From contig JALHMZ010000006.1 of the NCBI GenBank assembly GCA_022843785.1, forward strand, positions 116,043 through 180,042: a stretch of DNA of 64,000 nucleotides, read 5' to 3'. Under the pieces are notes generated by a model. The model worked only from the letters and a program-made list of their open reading frames with translations, was not told the DNA's origin and did no database searches. Position 1 is the stretch's first letter. Each line of letters starts with the position of its first letter. Below are positions 58,572 through 64,000 of this stretch, piece by piece. A program made the translations under genes and the position numbers. This DNA comes from Nitrospira sp. (GTDB lineage Bacteria > Nitrospirota > Nitrospiria > Nitrospirales > Nitrospiraceae).

Positions 58572-60131
58572 ATGGCACTCTCGACCAGCGTACACGATCT
58601 CCGGACCCTGATCCGTTCCTGCCATCCACTCATCATCATCGAGACGGTGGAGGAAGAACGGGTTTCCCAATTGCTGCAATCAGTGACCGCGCAAGAACGG
58701 ATGCCACTCTTCGAATGGTCCGTCACCAGAGGACTCACCCGCGCCGACGAGCCGACACTCAGTAAAATGACCGCCACGCCGCTGGCCGTGCTGCAACACC
58801 TCCAGACCTTGACCGTGGAGGCGGTCTTTTGGCTCAAGGACCTTGCGCCTCATCTGCAAGATCCGCCGGTCGCCCGCCATCTCCGGGAAGTCGGAGCGGT
58901 TTTCAGCCGCTCCCGGGCAACCTGCGTGATCACCGGCCACCCTATTACACTGCCGCTCGACATCGAGAAGCTCGCAGTTCGGCTGGACCTGCGATTGCCG
59001 GATCGCGAAGAACTGCAATCCATGCTTCGAAGCGTACTGCAATCGCTGGGACCGAAAGTATCTCCCCGCCGGCCCCGATCGACCACCGTGGTCCAAAGCA
59101 TCCTCAGTTCGATCGACAACTCCAAGGCGGCACAGCAGGGGCCTTCGGCTCAAGAACGCGATGCTATCCTCCGCGCCTTGCAGGGATTGACCCTTCACCA
59201 AGCCCGCCAGATCGTCACGCAATGTCTCGTCGAGGACGGTACCCTTTCGGCGGATGACGTGCAGAACATCCTGAAACGCAAGGTGCAGGCGATCAAGGAC
59301 GGCGGCCTGCTGGAGTACTACCCGCTCGAAGACAATCGATTCGAGTTGGGAGGATTCGTCAGCCTGAAATCCTGGCTGGAACGCGCGAAGGTCGGATTTA
59401 CCGCGGAGGCCAAGGCGTTAAACCTGACACCTCCTCGCGGCATCATGCTCGTCGGCGTGCCCGGCTGCGGCAAATCGCTCGCTGCGAAAGCCATCGCGCG
59501 TGAATGGCAGCTGCCGCTCTTGAAACTCGATGCAGGCCGGCTGTTCGACAAGTTCGTCGGCGAATCGGAAAAAAACTTCCGCAAGGCGATCGAGACGGCC
59601 GAATCGTTGTCGCCGATCGTCCTCTGGGTCGATGAAATCGAAAAGGCGATGGTCGCAGGAGGCGGGAGCGGCGACGCCGACGCGGGCTTGAGCCGGCGGC
59701 TGTTCGGCGCCTTTCTCACCTGGCTGCAGGAGAAGAAGCAAGAGGTGTTCGTCGTAGCCACCGCGAACGATCTCTCGTCCCTTCCTCCTGAACTGCTTCG
59801 CAAAGGCCGGTTTGACGAAATATTTTTCGTCGATCTTCCGGACGACGGCGAACGGGAGGCTATCTGGAAGATTCACCTGGGCCTTCGCAAGCAGGACAGC
59901 ACGCGCTTCGATCTCATCAAGATCGTCAGCGCCAGCGACGGCTTCAGCGGATCCGAGATCGAACAAGCGGTCGTGGCGTCGCTCTATCGCGCCCTCCATC
60001 ATAAAACACCGCTGACCACAGATCTGCTGATCGAAGAACTGACTCACACCATGCCGCTTTCCGTCACGCGGCGCGAAGATATCGACGCGCTTCGGCAGAT
60101 GGCTGAAGGCCGGTTCGTCAACGTACGGTGA
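58572..60131 (+). CDS. AAA+ ATPase (Ycf46-like)
   Basis: GIMLVGVPGCGKSLAAKAIAREWQLPLLKLDAGRLFDKFVGESEKNFRKAIE, VLWVDEIEKA, RKGRFDEIFFVDLPDDGER. Confidence 0.9.
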   Translation: MALSTSVHDLRTLIRSCHPLIIIETVEEERVSQLLQSVTAQERMPLFEWSVTRGLTRADEPTLSKMTATPLAVLQHLQTLTVEAVFWLKDLAPHLQDPPVARHLREVGAVFSRSRATCVITGHPITLPLDIEKLAVRLDLRLPDREELQSMLRSVLQSLGPKVSPRRPRSTTVVQSILSSIDNSKAAQQGPSAQERDAILRALQGLTLHQARQIVTQCLVEDGTLSADDVQNILKRKVQAIKDGGLLEYYPLEDNRFELGGFVSLKSWLERAKVGFTAEAKALNLTPPRGIMLVGVPGCGKSLAAKAIAREWQLPLLKLDAGRLFDKFVGESEKNFRKAIETAESLSPIVLWVDEIEKAMVAGGGSGDADAGLSRRLFGAFLTWLQEKKQEVFVVATANDLSSLPPELLRKGRFDEIFFVDLPDDGEREAIWKIHLGLRKQDSTRFDLIKIVSASDGFSGSEIEQAVVASLYRALHHKTPLTTDLLIEELTHTMPLSVTRREDIDALRQMAEGRFVNVR

Positions 60132-60832
60132 CGTCGATGCGACTCTTGTTCATCACCGGAACCATCGCCGTTGTGACGCTTGTCGGTTGTGCGACGCCGT
60201 CGATTGAATCCCCTCAACGATCGCTGTCGAACCAACCTCCTCAGATATCGATCACGGCACATCGCCCCTGTTGCCCATCCGGCCTGACGAGCCTCAGCCG
60301 ATCAACAATCGTGCAAACCGCGGCTACACTCGTGGGCGCGACGACAATCACGAGCAAAGGCCGAAAGATCACCTACGACTGTGCCGGCGTCACACGCGCG
60401 GTCTTCTTGAAGCACGGCATCGATCTCTATGACACCGAGGCCGACGATCCCAATGCCAACGGCGTCCGGCTCATTTATGACCATGTGCGCCGGCACGGCA
60501 TCGTCCACCAGGGGCCGGCAACCCAACCCGGAGACTTGGTCTTTTTTGACAACACCTGGGACTTCAACGGAGATGGAGAATTGAATGACCCGCTGACCCA
60601 TGTCGGCATCGTCGAACGGATCGAATCGGACGGCACGGTGGTGTTCATCAGCCGCGTCGCCGACGCCATCCAGCGTTACCGTATGAACCTCCTGCACCCG
60701 CACGTCCATAAGACCGCCGACGGCCGTATTCTCAACGACTACATCAGGCGCAAACTCCCCAGCGACCCGAACCGCCAAGGCCGTCTCGCCGGGGAACTAT
60801 TCGCATTCTATGGCACTCGCCTGCCCTCGTAA
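60128..60832 (+). CDS. CHAP/NlpC-P60-like secreted hydrolase
   Basis: Lipobox LVGC; ITYDCAGVTRAVFLKHGIDLY and PGDLVFFDNTWD...LTHVGIVERI. Confidence 0.75.
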   Translation: MTSMRLLFITGTIAVVTLVGCATPSIESPQRSLSNQPPQISITAHRPCCPSGLTSLSRSTIVQTAATLVGATTITSKGRKITYDCAGVTRAVFLKHGIDLYDTEADDPNANGVRLIYDHVRRHGIVHQGPATQPGDLVFFDNTWDFNGDGELNDPLTHVGIVERIESDGTVVFISRVADAIQRYRMNLLHPHVHKTADGRILNDYIRRKLPSDPNRQGRLAGELFAFYGTRLPS

Positions 60833-61047
60833 GGAAAAGATTGAATAGTCTGCCGGCTGTTTACAAGACTGAGATACAAACCATCTCAACGGGTTTTCAA
60901 GGGTTTTCAGCAAAGCCGTGCATCGTCGGCTTCTTCCGATTACAGCCCCGACTTGTAGCAACCGATAAGGAACTGTGGCGAGAATAAAAAGTGACGCGCC
61001 GCTGTTTCTTGGCCTCCATTTTTAAAATGACCTGCTAGAATTACTCC

Positions 61048-61479
61048 ATGTCGACGTCATCCAAACAACTACGCGTCCGGGAAACCAGTCCCCTCCGCCG
61101 CACACTCACCGATGTGCGGCATGGGCTGTTGGGATTGCACAAAGCCCTGATCGTTGCCGAGCAGCTGACCTTTGAACGGATTTATGGACGCATCGATTCG
61201 ACAGGGCAATTGCTGCAGCTGGTGATGAACGATCCGTGGTTTACCTGGCTCCATCCCCTGTCCAATCTGGTCGTTCGAATCGACGAATTACTGGACGATG
61301 GGAGAAGCCTGACCGTGGACGATGTGGCGGTCCTTCTGGCTGAAGTGCGAGGCCTGATCCGTCCCTCTGAACTGGGCGACGGCTTTGAGCGCAGCTACTA
61401 TGAAGCGCTTCAACGCGCCCCTGAAGTCGTCATGGCCCACTGCGAGATGAAGAAACTCTTGTCCCTTCCGGCCGTCTAG
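61048..61479 (+). CDS. Hypothetical protein
   Basis: 143-aa intact ORF ending before a terminator. Confidence 0.55.
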   Translation: MSTSSKQLRVRETSPLRRTLTDVRHGLLGLHKALIVAEQLTFERIYGRIDSTGQLLQLVMNDPWFTWLHPLSNLVVRIDELLDDGRSLTVDDVAVLLAEVRGLIRPSELGDGFERSYYEALQRAPEVVMAHCEMKKLLSLPAV

Positions 61480-61524
61480 CAGACAGTACAGTCCTCTACC
61501 CTCTGATCCTACTTGCGGCATGAA

Positions 61525-61556
61525 AAAGCGGCCGGCCTATAAGGACCGGCCGCTTT
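61525..61556. terminator. Bidirectional terminator
   Basis: aaagcggccggcc-tataa-ggaccggccgcttt between convergent genes. Confidence 0.82.
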
Positions 61557-61584
61557 ATTAAGAAACTCCTGCAAGAAACCTTGC

Positions 61585-61944
61585 TTAGTCTTTCCCGCGC
61601 TTTCCACGGCTGCGGGCGTTGTCACGCCCTTGCTTGCCGTGCTCGCCGGCCACTTCATCGGCCCGGTCTAACCCACGCATTTTGTCGCCGCCTTTCTCGC
61701 GGCCCTTCCCTTTGTGCTTTCCTTTACCCTTGCCCTCGTGCTCATCGCCATCCTTGTGTTTCTCTCCCATCTTCTCCTTCTCTACCATAGGAGCCGTGGC
61801 AGGGGCAGGAGGGGCAGGGGCCGTCGCCTCCGGCACAGCTGGCGGAACCGGAGCAACCGGTGCCGGAACCTCGCTTTGGGCAAAGACATTCGAGAATGCC
61901 AGTAACACGGCGGCTGCTGTAAGAATTGAAACAGTCCTCATCAT
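61585..61944 (-). CDS. Secreted low-complexity protein (Ala/Pro-rich then Lys/Gly/His-rich)
   Basis: MMRTVSILTAAAVLLAFSNVFAQSEV...EKMGEKHKDGDEHEGKGKGKHKGKGREKGGDKM. Confidence 0.55.
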   Translation of the reverse strand: MMRTVSILTAAAVLLAFSNVFAQSEVPAPVAPVPPAVPEATAPAPPAPATAPMVEKEKMGEKHKDGDEHEGKGKGKHKGKGREKGGDKMRGLDRADEVAGEHGKQGRDNARSRGKRGKD

Positions 61945-62150
61945 TATGCTGATCCTTTCGCAATTAGGTTGAGTCACCTGGGGTCTTCGACTTCTCTCAG
62001 CCGATTACGCAAGCCTGATGCCAAAATCACCTTGAGCGCACCAGCACGTTATAAGGGAAACTGGGGGATCATACCCTTCACTCAGACCGCCATCGATCAC
62101 GACCGTGGCAGAATAGCCGATTGCGCCTCCATTCTTGCCTCAGATCTGGG

Positions 62151-62576
62151 CTATCGAGACGAAGACGAGCGCATCCAGAGAGACCCGGCATAAGCCGTCG
62201 CTCCCATGACGGCTGACATCAACAGAAACAGGCACCCCACCGCCAGTGCCCCGGCCCAGGGAGCAGGATAGGCCTCGTAAATAGCGGACACCGGCTGATC
62301 CGTCGTCGGGCTGAAATGAGACAGCCACCCTAGCCCAAGCCCGAGCATCCCGACAATGACCCAGAAACGCGGACCGACCAGGCCCGTTCGATAGAGCCTT
62401 GTCCCCCATCCCATCCCGCCGAAAATAATCGTCACGACGATCAGAAACCCTACGGACTGCTCATCGATCGGCCAATGAAAATCTCCCCGAAACAGATGAT
62501 CGAGAATGTGCAGGAAGTTCAGACCGGCAATCAGAGCAAGTAATTGAAGCAAGCGACGGTCGGGCATGGCGGCCAA
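62151..62576 (-). CDS. Small integral membrane protein, unknown
   Basis: Four hydrophobic segments in a 141-aa ORF. Confidence 0.55.
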   Translation of the reverse strand: MAAMPDRRLLQLLALIAGLNFLHILDHLFRGDFHWPIDEQSVGFLIVVTIIFGGMGWGTRLYRTGLVGPRFWVIVGMLGLGLGWLSHFSPTTDQPVSAIYEAYPAPWAGALAVGCLFLLMSAVMGATAYAGSLWMRSSSSR

Positions 62577-62584
62577 TCAATCGG

Positions 62585-63022
62585 CTACATTCGGCCTTCA
62601 TCCAACTCAATGACATCGGCCCAGGTTGAGACAGGAGGAAGCGCACTCACCAAGACGCCACGTTTCGTGGAGATTTCTTGTAGACGACCTTGAAACCGCA
62701 GGCGACTCTCATCGTCCTTCGGCTCAGCCTTGAGCAGATTGCGAGAGAAGAGACGAATCTCCGCGTCAGTCACCGGCTTCCCGTTGGCCTGAACCCAAGC
62801 CAGCAACGTCTCATCCGTCCCACCGGACAATACCAGCTGCTCGAATGCCTTCGCATCGATTCCCAGAAAATCGACCAGATACTTGTCAAACCCCACCGTC
62901 ATGTAGTTGTAATCCTGAATCTGCCCGGCATTCCGCAATCTGATCTTGTCAATAAACCGCCCTAGGTGGGCGACACCGCCGAGCAGGACCTTAGGGCTGC
63001 GAGGATATTGTGGATTAGCCAT
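62585..63022 (-). CDS. DUF5069-like protein
   Basis: PRSPKVLLGGVAHLGRFIDKIRLRNAGQIQDYNYMTVGFDKYLVDFLGID. Confidence 0.75.
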   Translation of the reverse strand: MANPQYPRSPKVLLGGVAHLGRFIDKIRLRNAGQIQDYNYMTVGFDKYLVDFLGIDAKAFEQLVLSGGTDETLLAWVQANGKPVTDAEIRLFSRNLLKAEPKDDESRLRFQGRLQEISTKRGVLVSALPPVSTWADVIELDEGRM

Positions 63023-63025
63023 ACG

Positions 63026-63073
63026 TCAGCATTCCCTTCTATTGACCCACACCGTCGTATCGACAATGATCAT
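63026..63073 (-). pseudogene. VapC (PIN) remnant of 15 codons
   Basis: MIIVDTTVWVNRREC*: first beta strand and catalytic Asp of a PIN domain, then stop, immediately followed by the DUF5069 gene. Confidence 0.7.
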
Positions 63074-63279
63074 GAGGCAGCCTTGGTGCAGCCTTCCCGC
63101 ATCACGTTGAGATCGCCCTCCCATCCAATCGTTCCGCGCAACCGGCGGATCCCTTCCTGGCCTTTCACCTTGATGAGCATCCGAAGACCCTCCTCAACCA
63201 CAGCGTTCTTGGTTGAGAGGCCGGTGGCCTTCATCGCCTGCCGCATGAGGCTATTGTCGATCACAATGTTGATGCGCAC
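63070..63279 (-). CDS. VapB-type antitoxin
   Basis: MRINIVIDNSLMRQAMKATGLSTKNAVVEEGLRMLIKVKGQEGIRRLRGTIGWEGDL. Confidence 0.85.
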   Translation of the reverse strand: MRINIVIDNSLMRQAMKATGLSTKNAVVEEGLRMLIKVKGQEGIRRLRGTIGWEGDLNVMREGCTKAAS

Positions 63280-63441
63280 AGGCCCTCCACATCATGGTGT
63301 GCATACTTTTACGAAACATACACATGCGGTCTTGGAGATGCAAGAAAGGGGAGAAAGGGTACCGGACACTCGGGTAATTGGAGCCAAGGGAGTAAAGGTT
63401 TCCCCGACAGTGCCGATACAATAGCAGGAGAGGGACACGCG

Positions 63442-63807
63442 ATGCAGCCACGATGCCATCCCCGAATCAATGTCGAGTATTCAGCCGGCATTCAGAGCGA
63501 TACTGGCGCAGCGACAGGCGTCCTGTTCGATCTCTCGGCGACGGGATGCAGGCTGCAAAGCGACATGACTGTAGAGGCGGGAACGTATCTCGCCCTGCAA
63601 TTGGATCTCCCCCAACACCACATGCCCCTCACCGTCGACGTGTCGATCGTACGTTGGTGCAAAGACGGTCAGTTCGGAGTGGAGTTTCTTCGATACGGTC
63701 GCGGCATGCGCGAGCGTCTCACGAATCTTGTGCAAGCCCAGCCGGTGACCGCCCCATCAGAAATACCTGTTGCCGCAGAGCCCACACTCACCGCCGTCAG
63801 CGTGTAA
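63442..63807 (+). CDS. PilZ-domain protein
   Basis: PRINVEYSA...TGVLFDLSATGCRLQSDMTVEAGTYLALQLDLP...VRWCKDGQFGVEFL. Confidence 0.85.
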   Translation: MQPRCHPRINVEYSAGIQSDTGAATGVLFDLSATGCRLQSDMTVEAGTYLALQLDLPQHHMPLTVDVSIVRWCKDGQFGVEFLRYGRGMRERLTNLVQAQPVTAPSEIPVAAEPTLTAVSV

Positions 63808-63948
63808 TCTCTGCTTCGTCGAAAATAGAAGTTCATTCCGCCAAGAGAAACACTTCCGTTCCTCCTGACAATCAATGGTTCCAGTGTGAGTTCAAGGTCC
63901 TAGTGCAACACCTGTATCCTGGAGATTCCAGGAGCGAAGGAGTTGTAC

Positions 63949-64000
63949 ATGGGACACTATCACCGATTGACCCTTATGGAACGTGAAGAACTCAGTCGCA
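63949..64000 (+). mobile_element. Start of an IS30-family-like transposase (truncated by window edge)
   Basis: ATG at 63949 gives MGHYHRLTLMEREELSR, typical N-terminus of IS30-type transposases. Confidence 0.65.

Overview
The window is a gene-dense, high-GC bacterial chromosome segment. Gene content (Tat, molybdenum-cofactor and multihaem cytochrome genes; a complete Tol-Pal locus) fits a Nitrospira-like organism, but that is inference. Most of it is core genome: APC permease, NFACT protein, a sigma54 activator followed by a DevBCA/TolC-type exporter operon, degP-tatC-mrp-moeA-mobB-hexahaem cytochrome-ABC cluster, rodZ/TPR/pfkB/mtaP/miaA/mutL, tolQRAB-pal-cpoB (two cpoB-like genes), tRNA-Asp, tRNA-Val, xerD, M50 protease, trpS, an AAA ATPase with a CHAP-type hydrolase, and an IS30-like transposase start at the right edge. 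The signals I find most worth following are: (1) three copies of an 18-bp palindrome (TGCC-A-ATAT-GGCA type), one over the start codon of the FhlA/NorR-like activator and two about 100 bp upstream of a strong -24/-12 sigma54 promoter match preceding the exporter operon; (2) a tandem pair of lipoproteins in which one carries a caspase-like domain lacking the catalytic His/Cys and the other appears to be the same gene with that domain removed; (3) a series of decaying toxin-antitoxin modules (duplicated Doc antitoxin with a 1-nt deletion, frameshifted ParE, frameshifted MazF, VapC reduced to 15 codons); (4) a dispersed repeat family built on CTCGTGAAGCGTATCTCG, including two near-identical inverted intergenic copies 20 kb apart and one copy that appears to supply the start of a secreted protein. 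No CRISPR array, rRNA or prophage was seen.
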